Part shown: positions 19,081 to 28,349 of the stretch, in pieces | Layout of the letters: each line of letters begins with the position of its first letter | Position numbering within the stretch: position 1 is the stretch's first letter | Source of the DNA: Candidatus Hydrogenedentota bacterium | Lineage (GTDB): Bacteria > Hydrogenedentota > Hydrogenedentia > Hydrogenedentales > JAEUWI01 | Assembly: GCA_019637335.1 (NCBI GenBank) | Contig: JAHBVV010000006.1 | Location: forward strand, 70,235-134,234 | Direction: 5' to 3' | Length of the DNA stretch: 64,000 nucleotides | Position numbers and translations under genes: made by a program | Notes under the pieces: generated by a model | What the model was told of the DNA's origin: nothing | Seen by the model: the letters and a program-made list of their open reading frames with translations, nothing else | Databases searched by the model: none

Positions 19081-19917
19081 GTGACGGCAGAAACCCAGGA
19101 AAACGAAGGCTACGCCACCTCGCGCGCGCACTCCAGCCGCCTGCGATGCGCCTGGCGTATCCTGTGCATGCTGGCCGGCACCGCCCGCGTCGTCCCCCCC
19201 TATTACATTGGACAGTTTCGCTACAAGACCGAGAAGGAACGGGTAAACCTCCTCTACCGCGGCACCCAGGACTGGCTCGGCGCCATGGCCCGCGCCATCG
19301 GCGTCGAAGTTACCGTCGAAGGAACCCCGCCCGAACACGGTTCCTTCCTGGCGCCCAACCACATCACCTACGCCGACATCGCCGTACTGCCCGTCGCCGC
19401 CCGCATGTGGTTCGTCTCCAAGGCCGACGTGTTGAAGTGGCCCCTGTTCGGGTGGCTCTTCCGCTTCTCGCGCAACCTCACCGTTGATCGCAACGACCGG
19501 CGCTGCCTCGCCGCCACCAATGACAGCATCGCTCGGCGCATCCAGGAGGGCTACAACGTCTGCGTCTTCCTCGAAGGCACGACCTCCGGCGGCACGGCTC
19601 TGCTCCCCTTCCGCGCCCCCCTCCTCCAGCCCGCGCTCGACGCCGGCGTCGATATCGTCCCGGTCTGTATTACCTGGCGCGCCGGCGACCCCGCAATAGA
19701 CCTCGAACAGGACATCGCCTACTGGCGCGGCACGCCCATGGGCCCACACGTCCTGCGCTTCCTCGGCTTCAAGGGCATCCATTGCACCATCCGCTTCGGC
19801 GACCCCATCAAAGCCGAAGGCGACCGCAAGGAACTCGCCGAAAAAGTCCACGCCGCCGTCCAGGCCATGCACGAAGAAGCCCAGCGCCACCCCGCACGGA
19901 CTGCCAACCGAGACTAA
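19081..19917 (+). CDS. plsC: PlsC-like 1-acylglycerol-3-phosphate acyltransferase
   Basis: A 278-residue membrane acyltransferase that would load acyl chains onto lysophosphatidic acid. The NHxxxxD motif is NHITYAD (His94, Asp99), and the substrate motif FLEGTTS is near residue 164. A hydrophobic segment near residues 28-45 anchors it. GTG 19081 is the start; the next in-frame ATGs would cut into that segment. The last few residues (RTANRD) are encoded by sequence shared with the window's hairpin repeats. It is the closest acyltransferase to the pfa genes. Since related Pfa3 proteins carry an AGPAT domain at their C-terminus and this PfaC does not, it may do that job in trans (inference). Confidence 0.8.
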   Translation: MTAETQENEGYATSRAHSSRLRCAWRILCMLAGTARVVPPYYIGQFRYKTEKERVNLLYRGTQDWLGAMARAIGVEVTVEGTPPEHGSFLAPNHITYADIAVLPVAARMWFVSKADVLKWPLFGWLFRFSRNLTVDRNDRRCLAATNDSIARRIQEGYNVCVFLEGTTSGGTALLPFRAPLLQPALDAGVDIVPVCITWRAGDPAIDLEQDIAYWRGTPMGPHVLRFLGFKGIHCTIRFGDPIKAEGDRKELAEKVHAAVQAMHEEAQRHPARTANRD

Positions 19918-20188
19918 TACCACCCCAGTCCACCCCATCCACCAAGCACACCCCATCCACCAAGTCCACTCAGTCCACTCTGTCCACCAAGTCCACTCTG
20001 TCCACCAAGTCCACCACCCGTTCGATGTATCCCAGGGCGCAAAGTCCCAAGGATGCGGCAAAGGCTGGGAGCGCAGGTCGAAGACGCGCCGTGGTGGGCG
20101 TCCCCGCCTGCCAGGCGGCGAAGCCGCCGTCCATTTTCATCCTTAATAGGTGACGCTACGCGTCATGAAAGACTGTACCCCAAAGGCC
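19918..20188. repeat. Repeat cluster between plsC and the TlpA-like gene
   Basis: First a 9-bp gtccactct/atccacc repeat tract (about 19925-20025). Then a copy of the ggctgggagcgcagg...cctgccaggcggcgaagccgcc repeat (about 20060-20130), also found at 24950 and 28450. It ends in a gtgacgctacgcgtcatga/ctgtaccccа-type border near 20150-20180. No gene seen. Confidence 0.7.
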
Positions 20189-21400
20189 CTACTCCCCCAG
20201 GGCCGTCGCCACCGCTTCCGCCACCCGATCGCCGCGCAGGTTTTTCGCGACAACCTTACCGTCCGGGCCAATCAGGAAAATGGAGGGGATACCGCGAACA
20301 CCGTAGTTGTCAAGCACATCCGTCTCGGACCACGGCCCCAGATATCCCTGGACCCACTTCAGGTCCTCGTCCTTCACGTAGTTCGCCAGCCTGTCCCGTT
20401 CGTTGTCCACGCTGAGCCCGAGCATTTCAAACGCTGGATGCTGCCCGAACCTCTCGTACAGCGCCTTCATTTTCGGCATCTCCGCAATGCACGGCCCGCA
20501 CCAGGTCGCCCAGAAATCAATCAGGACATACTTGCCCTGAAAATCCGAAAGCGTAATCGACCTGCCCTCCAGGGTCTCCGCCGTGAATGCCGGCGCCGCA
20601 TCCCCCGGCTGAAGATGATCGTATAATTTGACCGTTATCGCGCCCAGGTCGACTTCGCCTCCCTCGCCTTCGGGCACCGTCACCGCGAGGCTCGCCATAC
20701 CCGAACCCATGGGGCCGGTTTTATCCTTGTCTTTGGCGTCGTCGTCCACCTCGATGTATAAGTGATACGCGCCGGGAAGCACATCGGCCACTTCAAAGCG
20801 CCCGTCTTCTTCCACATCCACCACGTACATGCGCTGGCGCCCGCGTATGGCCCTGGCTTCCTCTGAATCGTAACGTTCCCTGCGCCAGGCCTCCGCCTCT
20901 TCCCGCGTGAGTCCTGCCGGTGGGGCGGCTTCGTCGCGCTCGATCGAATACAGGCGACGGCTACTCCCCGCTTGCCAGCCTATGTCGATCCGGGCGTTCT
21001 CCGGCGCGACCATCCGCCCCCGAACGGTCCAGCCGCCGTTCCCCAGTTCAACCTCCAGCGTTTCGCCAGGTTTCGGAAACAGTATCCGGGTATGGCTGGA
21101 AGTCCACGCTGGCCACGAGGCGCCCCCTTGTATCCGAACGTACTCGACAAAGCGCCCCACCTTCACCTCGCTCGGTTCCACCTCCTCGAACACAAACCGC
21201 CCCTCCGTATCCGCATGAACCCGCTTCATTTCCTTCCCACTGCCGCGCTCCACATATTCCAGCGCAATCTCCCCCGACGCCGGTTTCCCGTCCTGGTAGT
21301 GGATTCCCTCGATCCGCGCCGGTTCCGCCGAATACGCCGAACCAGACGCCAAAAAACCGCTCAGCAACCCCAATACGATACACCGATGCGTGCTCAACAT
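20189..21400 (-). CDS. Secreted TlpA-like thioredoxin with N-terminal carboxypeptidase-regulatory-like domains
   Basis: A 403-residue exported thiol-disulfide protein. The signal peptide (MLSTHRCIVLGLLSGFLASG, cleaved near AYSA) is followed by two beta-sandwich-like regions (IEGIHYQDGKPASGEIALEY and a second ending near residue 250), then a TlpA/ResA/AhpC-TSA domain from about residue 270. The redox motif WCGPC places the cysteines at 301 and 304, and the cis-Pro region VRGIPSIFLIG is present. Such proteins reduce periplasmic disulfides, for example during cytochrome maturation. ATG 21400 has a strong aggaggg site 8 bases upstream. Specific partner unknown; no cytochrome maturation genes are adjacent. 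Confidence 0.87.
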   Translation of the reverse strand: MLSTHRCIVLGLLSGFLASGSAYSAEPARIEGIHYQDGKPASGEIALEYVERGSGKEMKRVHADTEGRFVFEEVEPSEVKVGRFVEYVRIQGGASWPAWTSSHTRILFPKPGETLEVELGNGGWTVRGRMVAPENARIDIGWQAGSSRRLYSIERDEAAPPAGLTREEAEAWRRERYDSEEARAIRGRQRMYVVDVEEDGRFEVADVLPGAYHLYIEVDDDAKDKDKTGPMGSGMASLAVTVPEGEGGEVDLGAITVKLYDHLQPGDAAPAFTAETLEGRSITLSDFQGKYVLIDFWATWCGPCIAEMPKMKALYERFGQHPAFEMLGLSVDNERDRLANYVKDEDLKWVQGYLGPWSETDVLDNYGVRGIPSIFLIGPDGKVVAKNLRGDRVAEAVATALGE

Positions 21401-21716
21401 GGTCTTGCCCTCCTGGAAATGGGTTGTGGAGCCGCCACTACCGCATTCGCGGCCTTCCACCTTATCCATCGTCTCACCCCGTGGACCATCCGCGAAGCAA
21501 GCCATTATTCCTTATACGACTGGCAGGTCGATCCTGTCAACGAAAAAATGCGTGCGAATAACCGCATTCCCCCCTCTCCGCCGAACCAACCCACGCTTTC
21601 GGTGTCCAATCCTGTACCATGCCAACAAACGTATCGAACACATTTCCGACTGAAGCGTTAACAAGGTAGACAGACGCCGAAGCGTCGGCAACCAACCAGG
21701 TTCCGGAGCAGACTGG
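21401..21716. other. Divergent intergenic region, TlpA-like gene / ECF sigma gene
   Basis: About 316 bases of lower GC between two divergently read genes. It must hold both promoters, but I cannot pick out convincing -35/-10 pairs. No repeat copy is obvious. Confidence 0.4.
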
Positions 21717-22250
21717 ATGACCATGGACGACCAACGTCGCGCGGACCGGGTGCGGGCGGCTCTCGACCGGTACGAAGCCCCCCTCATACGGTACGCAACG
21801 CGGCTAACCGGCAACGGCGAGCTGGCGCGAGACATTGTGCAGGACACCTTCGTAAAGCTGTGCACCGCGGACTGGGCGCGCATTGAGGCCCATCTCGCCC
21901 CCTGGCTCTACCGGGTCTGCCGAAACCGCGCCCTCGACGTCCTGAAGAAGGAAAACCGCATGATACCCCTCGCAGAAGGACAAGCCGAGGCCCGGCCGGA
22001 CGAAAAACCGGTCCCGGGCGAGGTCGCCGAAGGCCACGAGGCCGAAGCGCTCGTTCACGCCGCCCTGGCGCGGCTCCCGGAAAAGAACCAGGAGATATTC
22101 CGCCTCAAGTTCCAGCACGAACTCACCTACAAGGAAATCAGCGAGGTCACCGGGCACGACGTAAACAACATCCGCTACGTCATCCATACCACCCTCAAGA
22201 CCCTCCGCCAACAACTCCAGGGCCGCCTCGACCCGGCCCTCGGCCAGTAA
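21717..22250 (+). CDS. ECF-type RNA polymerase sigma factor
   Basis: A 177-residue sigma-70 family protein with region 2 (LIRYATRLTGN...ARDIVQDTFVKL...WLYRVCRNRALDVL) and region 4 (LARLPEKNQEIFRLKFQHELTYKEISEVTG), joined by an acidic linker; regions 1 and 3 are missing, as in ECF factors. ATG 21717 and ATG 21723 are both possible starts. It is followed after 13 bases by a protein with an N-terminal anti-sigma-like part, the usual genetic arrangement for a sigma factor and its membrane regulator. Confidence 0.92.
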   Translation: MTMDDQRRADRVRAALDRYEAPLIRYATRLTGNGELARDIVQDTFVKLCTADWARIEAHLAPWLYRVCRNRALDVLKKENRMIPLAEGQAEARPDEKPVPGEVAEGHEAEALVHAALARLPEKNQEIFRLKFQHELTYKEISEVTGHDVNNIRYVIHTTLKTLRQQLQGRLDPALGQ

Positions 22251-22263
22251 AGGAGTCCCCCCC

Positions 22264-24744
22264 ATGCGACTCGACAAAGACGATCCCCGCCTCATGGACT
22301 ACATCCTCGGCGAATTGGAAGACGGCGAAGCCCAGACCCTCGCCGCCGCCCTGGAAGCCGAAGAAAACAAGGACGCCCGCGATCTCGTGGAAGAACTTCG
22401 CGGCGTCGCAAACACCACGCGCCGCATCCTGCGGGAAGACGAAGCGGCGAACGCGCTCACCGACGAGCAGCGCGCCGCGATTGTGGGGACGGCGGAGGAG
22501 GTGCCGGAGAACGTGGTACGGATGAAGAGACGAAAGTCCATCTTCCCTGGACTCTTAACGGCTGCGGCAGTAATTGCCATTCTCGCGGCCATTGCGATCC
22601 CGAACACGCAAAAGTGGATATCGAAAGGCTACTATTTGGCTTCGGAATCTGCGCAACATGCGGAACCGCCTCCCCCGCCCATCGGCAGGGATAACTTCGG
22701 TGAATTCAGAGACCCAGTTGGTACGCTCGGTGCCAGATCAGGTAGACACGACATGGAGACGATCAAATCAGAAGACAGCACCGTATACTCGTCAGGATTC
22801 CCCGGAATCGCGGGGCAGCGGGAATCCGCTCCGTCGGAGTCGACGATCACGATCGGCAAAGAGGTTCCCTTCGTTTCGGGAACTTCAAGACCCACAGAGC
22901 CCGCGCCCAAACCAGGTCAGCTCCTCGAACAAGAATCCGAGATCGTCGAAGCCCGGAACCGCCTCGAAATACGCGCCAACCTGAACGACGGACTGAGCCT
23001 GAGCTACGAAACCGACGGCGGAGCCAGCGGGGAACCAGTTGTACCCTCCGCGCCGCCCGAGACCGAACAGTGGGCCGAATACAACGTCGGCAACCTCACC
23101 GGCCAGACGGAAATCTCTGAACTCGCCTCGAACATACCCGACGATGAAGCCACGGGCCTGCGGCTGGGCGCCGACCGCGATGCCTTTCGTGAACCCTGGA
23201 AGTGGAACACCCCCGACAACAAGCCCACCGAAATCGTCGGCGGCCCCGGCACGGAGACCTACGTCAAGGTCGCGGGCGTGAAGCCCTTCCTCGCCGTCCG
23301 CGACGAGCCCCTGTCCACCTTCAGCATCGACGTGGACACCGCCGCCTACAGCAATGTCCGCCGCTTCCTGAACCAGGGACACCTCCCGCCGCCGGACGCC
23401 GTGCGCATCGAGGAGATGATTAACTATTTCGCCTACGCGTATCCGCAGCCCGTGGATGGCCGCCCCTTCGCGGTGAATGTCATGGGCGCGCCCGCCCCCT
23501 GGGCCCCGCAGCACCGCCTCGTGCGCATCGGCATCAAAGGCCTGGAAGTACCCCAGAGTGAGCGCCCCCCGGCGAACCTGGTCTTCCTGCTGGACGTCTC
23601 GGGCTCGATGGGCGACGCGAACAAGCTCCCGCTCGTAAAGGAGTCGATGAAGACCCTCCTCGGACAGCTTCGCCCCAACGACCGCGTGGCCATCGTGACC
23701 TATGCGGGCGACGCTCGGAAGGTGCTCGACCCGACCCCGTGCAGCGAACGCGGCTCCATCGTCGCAGCCATCGACAGCCTCCGCGCCGGCGGCAGCACCA
23801 ACGGCGCCGGCGGCATCGAGATGGCCTACGATCTAGCCCAATCAGGCTTCATCCGCGGCGGCATCAACCGCGTCATCATCGCCACGGATGGCGACTTCAA
23901 TGTCGGCGTCACGTCCCACGGCGGCCTGATGTCCCTGATCGAAGCCCGCGCAAAATCCGGCGTCTTCCTCACCGCCCTGGGCTTCGGCATGGGCAACCTG
24001 AAGGACGCAACCCTCGAGCAGCTCGCCAACCGCGGCAACGGCAACTACGCCTACATCGACAACCACGCCGAAGCGCGCCGCGCGCTGGTCGACCAGCTCG
24101 CCGGCACGCTTCAGACTATCGCGAAGGACGTCAAGATCCAGGTCGAGTTCAATCCGGCGCGGGTATCGCACTACCGCCTCCTGGGCTACGAAAACCGCGC
24201 GCTGGCGAACCGCGACTTCAACGACGATACGAAAGACGCCGGCGAGATCGGCGCGGGCCACACCGTGACCGCGCTCTACGAAATCATCCCGGCGGGCAGC
24301 GGCCCCGCGCCCGGCGTCGACCCCCTGAAGTACCAGGCTGTGGAACCCGATGTGGACTCCCTGAAGTACGGCGCCGCGCCTGCCGGCGATAGAGAAACCC
24401 CGATCCTGCCCGGTCCGGAACCGACGCCCCGGCCCGACATTGCGCCGCTCCCCGAATGGCTCACGGTGAAACTCCGCTACAAAGAACCCGAAGCCAGCGA
24501 AAGCACGCGTCTCGATGTCCCCCTGGCCACCGTCAACAACGACCTCCGCGAGGCCGACGCCGACTTCCGCTTCGCCTCCGCTGTCGCCGCCTTCGGGCAG
24601 GTGCTCCGCCACAGCGGCTACCGCCACCCCAGCAACTTCGACCGCATCATCGAGATGGCCCGCGCCGCAAGCAACGGCGATCCCGACCGCGAAGCCTTCG
24701 TCGACCTGGTCATCACCGCCAAGACCCTCACCGGGTCAAGATAG
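22264..24744 (+). CDS. Membrane anti-sigma-like protein fused to a VWA domain (YfbK-like)
   Basis: An 826-residue protein. Residues 1-90 look like a cytosolic anti-sigma segment (DPRLMDYILGELEDGEAQTL, without zinc ligands). A transmembrane helix follows at about 97-117, then a low-complexity outer linker, a von Willebrand-like N-terminal region (about 340-430: PLSTFSIDVDTAAYSNVRRF), a VWA domain with a MIDAS motif at Asp444/Ser446/Ser448 (DVSGSM), and a DUF3520-type C-terminal domain. The ggag of aaaggagtcc precedes ATG 22264. With the upstream sigma factor it forms a likely two-gene signalling unit in which an outer metal-dependent adhesion domain could gate sigma release. The ligand is unknown. 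Confidence 0.87.
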   Translation: MRLDKDDPRLMDYILGELEDGEAQTLAAALEAEENKDARDLVEELRGVANTTRRILREDEAANALTDEQRAAIVGTAEEVPENVVRMKRRKSIFPGLLTAAAVIAILAAIAIPNTQKWISKGYYLASESAQHAEPPPPPIGRDNFGEFRDPVGTLGARSGRHDMETIKSEDSTVYSSGFPGIAGQRESAPSESTITIGKEVPFVSGTSRPTEPAPKPGQLLEQESEIVEARNRLEIRANLNDGLSLSYETDGGASGEPVVPSAPPETEQWAEYNVGNLTGQTEISELASNIPDDEATGLRLGADRDAFREPWKWNTPDNKPTEIVGGPGTETYVKVAGVKPFLAVRDEPLSTFSIDVDTAAYSNVRRFLNQGHLPPPDAVRIEEMINYFAYAYPQPVDGRPFAVNVMGAPAPWAPQHRLVRIGIKGLEVPQSERPPANLVFLLDVSGSMGDANKLPLVKESMKTLLGQLRPNDRVAIVTYAGDARKVLDPTPCSERGSIVAAIDSLRAGGSTNGAGGIEMAYDLAQSGFIRGGINRVIIATDGDFNVGVTSHGGLMSLIEARAKSGVFLTALGFGMGNLKDATLEQLANRGNGNYAYIDNHAEARRALVDQLAGTLQTIAKDVKIQVEFNPARVSHYRLLGYENRALANRDFNDDTKDAGEIGAGHTVTALYEIIPAGSGPAPGVDPLKYQAVEPDVDSLKYGAAPAGDRETPILPGPEPTPRPDIAPLPEWLTVKLRYKEPEASESTRLDVPLATVNNDLREADADFRFASAVAAFGQVLRHSGYRHPSNFDRIIEMARAASNGDPDREAFVDLVITAKTLTGSR

Positions 24745-25271
24745 CGGGAAAACGGCAGGGGGCCACAATCCGGCGGGCGTCCAAAGCGGCGCCCGCCGGG
24801 GGACTGCCAACCGCGACCAAAACCAACGCCGCGAAACCGCCCAAACCAACCCAATTTCGCGAATGGCTGCTCCGAAAAAAAGCGCCTCAGCATCACCACA
24901 ACTACCTCATGCAAACCAGATTAACGTTTCTCAAACAAGGAAGCGGCAAAGGCTGGGAGCGCAGGCGTCCCCGCCTGCCAGGCGGCGAAGCCGCCGTCCA
25001 TTCTCATCCTTAACGGGTGACGCAACGCGTCATGAGCGACGGCTCCGAAATATCAAAGGGAGCGATGGGTGCCATCCTCCTGCGGCGGATCTCCGACGTT
25101 CAAGCTCCGCAGCTCCGCCGCGAAGGCTTGAGCGTGCGAGACTTAAGATGTGCCCAACAGTCATGGGCAGTGCTTCAACTTTACCAGATCGCGCAACGCG
25201 TCATGAATGTCTGTACCCCCAGAATCCACCCCGCCAATTCTCTTCACTCTTCTCCCTTCACCATTCACTCT
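24745..25271. repeat. Repeat cluster after the VWA gene
   Basis: It holds a decayed hairpin-repeat copy (gactgccaaccgcgacc... to tttcgcg, about 24798-24860). Next comes the ggctgggagcgcagg...gaagccgcc repeat (about 24953-24995) with its gtgacgcaacgcgtcatga border. Then the ccacgggtgcca/ttcaagctccg...aggcttgagcgtgcgagac repeat (about 25062-25145) and a ctgtaccccca border near 25210. No gene. Confidence 0.7.
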
Positions 25272-25523
25272 TCAAACCAGCCACCCCACCAGCCCGATCG
25301 CTCCCCCCAGCAGCACCACCGCCCCACACCCCGCCTTCGCCCCCGCCGCAAACCGCTCCGGACACTCCGCCCGCAACTGCCGCTCAAGATCTTCCACGAA
25401 CTCCTTCGACTCCTTCAGCCCCGTCCCCGTCGCCTCCTTGTAAATCTTGATCGCTTCGATCTTCCGGCCCGCAAAGATCGCCTCCGTCATACGCTGGGCA
25501 TCTTCCTCCGGCATCCCGCTCAT
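25272..25523 (-). CDS. Small L7/L12 C-terminal-domain-like protein with a membrane helix
   Basis: An 83-residue protein. Residues 1-55 match the ribosomal bL12 C-terminal fold pattern: short helix, then GRKIEAIKIYKEATGTGLKESKEFVEDL as two helix segments. A single hydrophobic helix follows (GCGAVVLLGGAIGLVGWLV) at the very end. It is not ribosomal L12: the N-terminal dimerisation domain and hinge are missing. Its ATG overlaps the gluQ stop by 4 bases, so it is translated with gluQ. Function unknown. Confidence 0.75.
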   Translation of the reverse strand: MSGMPEEDAQRMTEAIFAGRKIEAIKIYKEATGTGLKESKEFVEDLERQLRAECPERFAAGAKAGCGAVVLLGGAIGLVGWLV

Positions 25524-26506
25524 ATCCGCGCTCCTTCTGGTTGGCGGCGCCGCGCGGGAAACATCTCCCGAAGCCGCGCCACAAGCTCGCTTTCTTCAAA
25601 CAACCCCGGAATCTCACCCGCCTCCAGGCGCTCCCCCCGAATTCCCAGCCCCACCCCCATCGCCGCCGCGCCAAGCACCCGCTCCGGCGTCCACCCTTCC
25701 GCACGGTAGTCCCGAAGCCCCCTGGAAAAGTCCCGCTTACTCAGCTTCCGCCCCCGCGTGTCCGTGATCAGCGGATGGTGCAGATAGAACGGCGGCGTTT
25801 CACGCCCCAGTCTGCCGCCCAGCAAGATCTGGCGCCCCGTGGATTCCAACAGGTCCTCGCCGCGAATCACCAGATTCACCTCCCGATCCCAATCATCCAC
25901 CACGACCGCATACTGATACGTCCAGTTCCCGTGACGGTCCCGCAACAGCACGTCGCCGCATTGCCGAGACGGATCCTGCGACAGGCGTCCCGCCAGGACA
26001 TCGTCAAACGCCACCGCGCCCGTATCAAGCCGCAACCGCACGCCCGCCGCCGACCCCGGGTCGTACCCCCGATCGCGGCAGTGCCCGTCGTAACACAATT
26101 CCCCCGGCTGCGGGCCCGTACGTTCCAGGATCTCCCGGCGCGAACAGCGGCACGTATACACGAGCCCCCGCGCCGCCAGGCCCTCCAGCAATTCGGCGTA
26201 GCGCGCCCCGCGATCCGATTGTCGGTAGGGCGTCTCGCCCCCGCGAAATTCCGCGGGCAGTCCCCGGTCCGGAGCCAGCCCCAGCCATTCAAGATCCTCC
26301 AGAATGGCCGTTTCATATTCCGGACGGCAACGGCCCCGATCATGATCCTCCAGGCGCAGGATCACCGCTCCGCCAAGCGCCCGGGTCACCCCCCACACGC
26401 AGATCGCGTTCACCAGGTGGCCCAGGTGCAGGTAGCCCGTCGGGCTTGGCGCAAAACGCGACACCGCCGCGAAGCCGTCGTTATTGGAATCTGCCACGGT
26501 CTCCAT
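25520..26506 (-). CDS. gluQ: Glutamyl-Q tRNA(Asp) synthetase
   Basis: A 328-residue GluRS paralogue without the anticodon-binding half. GluQ attaches glutamate to the queuosine base of tRNA-Asp. The HIGH-type motif is HLGH (residues 27-30), preceded by RFAPSPTG. The KMSKS-type motif is KLSK (254-257). The zinc site CRC...CYDGHC, typical of GluQ, is present. The usual length is about 300 residues. ATG 26506 is chosen; an upstream extension to 26596 is not conserved. It overlaps the L12-like gene at its 3' end. Confidence 0.9.
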   Translation of the reverse strand: METVADSNNDGFAAVSRFAPSPTGYLHLGHLVNAICVWGVTRALGGAVILRLEDHDRGRCRPEYETAILEDLEWLGLAPDRGLPAEFRGGETPYRQSDRGARYAELLEGLAARGLVYTCRCSRREILERTGPQPGELCYDGHCRDRGYDPGSAAGVRLRLDTGAVAFDDVLAGRLSQDPSRQCGDVLLRDRHGNWTYQYAVVVDDWDREVNLVIRGEDLLESTGRQILLGGRLGRETPPFYLHHPLITDTRGRKLSKRDFSRGLRDYRAEGWTPERVLGAAAMGVGLGIRGERLEAGEIPGLFEESELVARLREMFPARRRQPEGARI

Positions 26507-26599
26507 CACAGCCCTGCCCGCCGCCCCGCGCGGTTGGTTCGCCTCGTCACGGAAAAGCCTGACACACCCGAGCGCCCCCCCGCAAGGCGGGCGCAACTA
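26507..26599. other. Gap upstream of gluQ
   Basis: Short stretch between the gluQ start and a decayed MITE copy; no promoter could be picked out by eye. Confidence 0.3.
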
Positions 26600-26805
26600 A
26601 GGGCAACCGCACTTGGCGCAGTAGCGATAGCGATGCGACATTCAGGCTGCGACTCGTGTGAAAAGGCAGTGTCGTTGGAGCGCCGGCATCTCTGCCGGCA
26701 CGGATGCCGGCGCTCCACCGCGCCCACCTCATTTGAACCAAGGAGCCGATACCGCTCTGGCTGCGGCCCAATAGGGCGCAGCCTGGTTGGGATGCGATTG
26801 CCCTG
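26600..26805. mobile_element. Decayed copy of the cagggcaatcgcat TIR element
   Basis: The left end reads aagggcaaccgcactt (two or three changes from the consensus TIR). The right end gatgcgattgccctg keeps 14 of 15 TIR bases. The inside carries tggagcgccggcat...atgccggcgctcca. No target duplication remains. Same family as 18749-18976. Confidence 0.7.
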
Positions 26806-26938
26806 GCGTGTGATTTTGTGGCATTCCGGGCGGCACGCTGGTAAAGTTAGACCCTTTCGCGAAGCCACGGCGGCTTCCCCCTGTTCATTCCAACCGGGGC
26901 CTGCGATGTCCGGCCCCCCGTACCTGGAGAGTGTGTCT

Positions 26939-28321
26939 ATGCCGAGCCAGCGAGAGAGCGGTTCCGTCCACCCGGGCATCAACTGGGGCCCCTTCACAAC
27001 CCGCATCCCCTTCATCCACACCCGCTTCGAATGGCAGGACCTCGTCCAGGGCATCTTCGTCGCGGGCGCCACAGGCCTGGCCACCGTGCCCATCCTCACG
27101 CACTATCTGGGCCTCTCCTTTGAAGAAGCCGTCGCCTGCATGTTCATACAGTCCCTCATCCTGTGCAGCGCCCCGATTCTTTTCGGCGAGCCCTTCGCCC
27201 CCGGCATGGTCACCCCCGCGCTCCCGCTCATGCTTCTGGCCATCAGCGGCCCCGACATGGCCACTCCGGAGGACCGCCTGCACTTTCTCACCGCCGCCTC
27301 CATCAACCTCGCCATCATCCTCTTCGTTCTCGGCATCACCGGACTCGGCAGCCGTTTCATCGAGTGGATCCCGCCCGCGCTCAAGGGCGGCATTATCCTC
27401 GGCGCCGCCATCGCCGCCCTCAAGCGCGTCTTCCTCGACGACGCCGACAAACTCATTCACGCCACACCGATCACCACCACCGCCGCCCTCGTGGTCTGCA
27501 TGCTCCTCATCTTCTCCGAGCCCGTGCAGCGCTACAAGAAGCAAATGCGCTGGCTGGCCCTGCTCGCCAGCCTGGGCCTCCTCCCCGGCTTCTTCACCGC
27601 CGCCCTCATCGGCCCCCTCACCGGATTCTTCCGCGAAGGCCCCGCCGAAGTCATCTACGAAATCGAATGGGGCGTCCTCTGGCTGCCCTTCGGCGCCGTC
27701 ATACAGAGGATGTCGCCCTTCTCCATCGGCTTCCCGGACCCCGCCATGTTCCTCAAGGCCCTGCCCCTCGCCCTCATGAGCTACGTTATCCTCTTCGGCG
27801 ACATCATCACCGGCAGCGAGATCATCAAGGCCGCCCAGAAGGCCCGCCCCGACGAGCACATCGACATCAATTCCAACCGCAGCCACCTTGCGCTCGCCAT
27901 CCGAAACGCCGTTATGGCCCTCGTCGCGCCCTTCTTTCCCTACCAGGGCGCGCTGTGGACCGGCGTCCAGGTCGTCATCGTCCAGCGCTGGACCGACGGC
28001 CGAAAGTCAATGGATTCTCTCTTCAGCGGCATCCATTCCTACTACGTCTTCGGCATCCCCGTGCTCTATTTCTGCCTGCCCCTCGTAACCGCCCTCAAGC
28101 CCCTCATGGGCGTCGCCCTCTCCCTGACCCTCGTCCTCACGGGCTTCGCTTGCGCCTTCGTCGCCATGGCCATCCCCCGCACCACCATCGAGCGCGGCGT
28201 CGTACTCCTCACCGCCGTCGCCCTCGCCATCTTCAACCCCTGGGTCGGCATGAGCGTCGGCATCGCCGCCACCTTCCTGCTCGTCGGCTGGCAGCGCCCC
28301 GCGGAGGAGAACAGCGCCTGA
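26939..28321 (+). CDS. Multi-pass membrane permease, NCS2 (xanthine/uracil)-like
   Basis: A 460-residue integral membrane protein with about 12 hydrophobic helices. The pattern RFIEWIPPALKGGIILGAAIAAL and a duplicated architecture resemble nucleobase/ascorbate (NCS2/SulP-like) transporters, but family motifs are not exact. A conserved-looking cytosolic loop reads FGDIITGSEIIKAAQ. Two starts are possible, ATG 26906 and ATG 26939; ggag at 26926-26929 favours the second. It stands alone: neighbours are translation genes and repeats. Substrate cannot be read from sequence. Confidence 0.7.
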   Translation: MPSQRESGSVHPGINWGPFTTRIPFIHTRFEWQDLVQGIFVAGATGLATVPILTHYLGLSFEEAVACMFIQSLILCSAPILFGEPFAPGMVTPALPLMLLAISGPDMATPEDRLHFLTAASINLAIILFVLGITGLGSRFIEWIPPALKGGIILGAAIAALKRVFLDDADKLIHATPITTTAALVVCMLLIFSEPVQRYKKQMRWLALLASLGLLPGFFTAALIGPLTGFFREGPAEVIYEIEWGVLWLPFGAVIQRMSPFSIGFPDPAMFLKALPLALMSYVILFGDIITGSEIIKAAQKARPDEHIDINSNRSHLALAIRNAVMALVAPFFPYQGALWTGVQVVIVQRWTDGRKSMDSLFSGIHSYYVFGIPVLYFCLPLVTALKPLMGVALSLTLVLTGFACAFVAMAIPRTTIERGVVLLTAVALAIFNPWVGMSVGIAATFLLVGWQRPAEENSA

Positions 28322-28349
28322 AAAACCATCCCGCAAGCCCCCGAATTCA

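Noticed and set aside
25541-26938. N-terminal 450 residues of a long plus-strand frame leading into the permease
   Set aside because: This part is antisense to gluQ and crosses a decayed transposable element; the membrane protein begins at 26906 or 26939.
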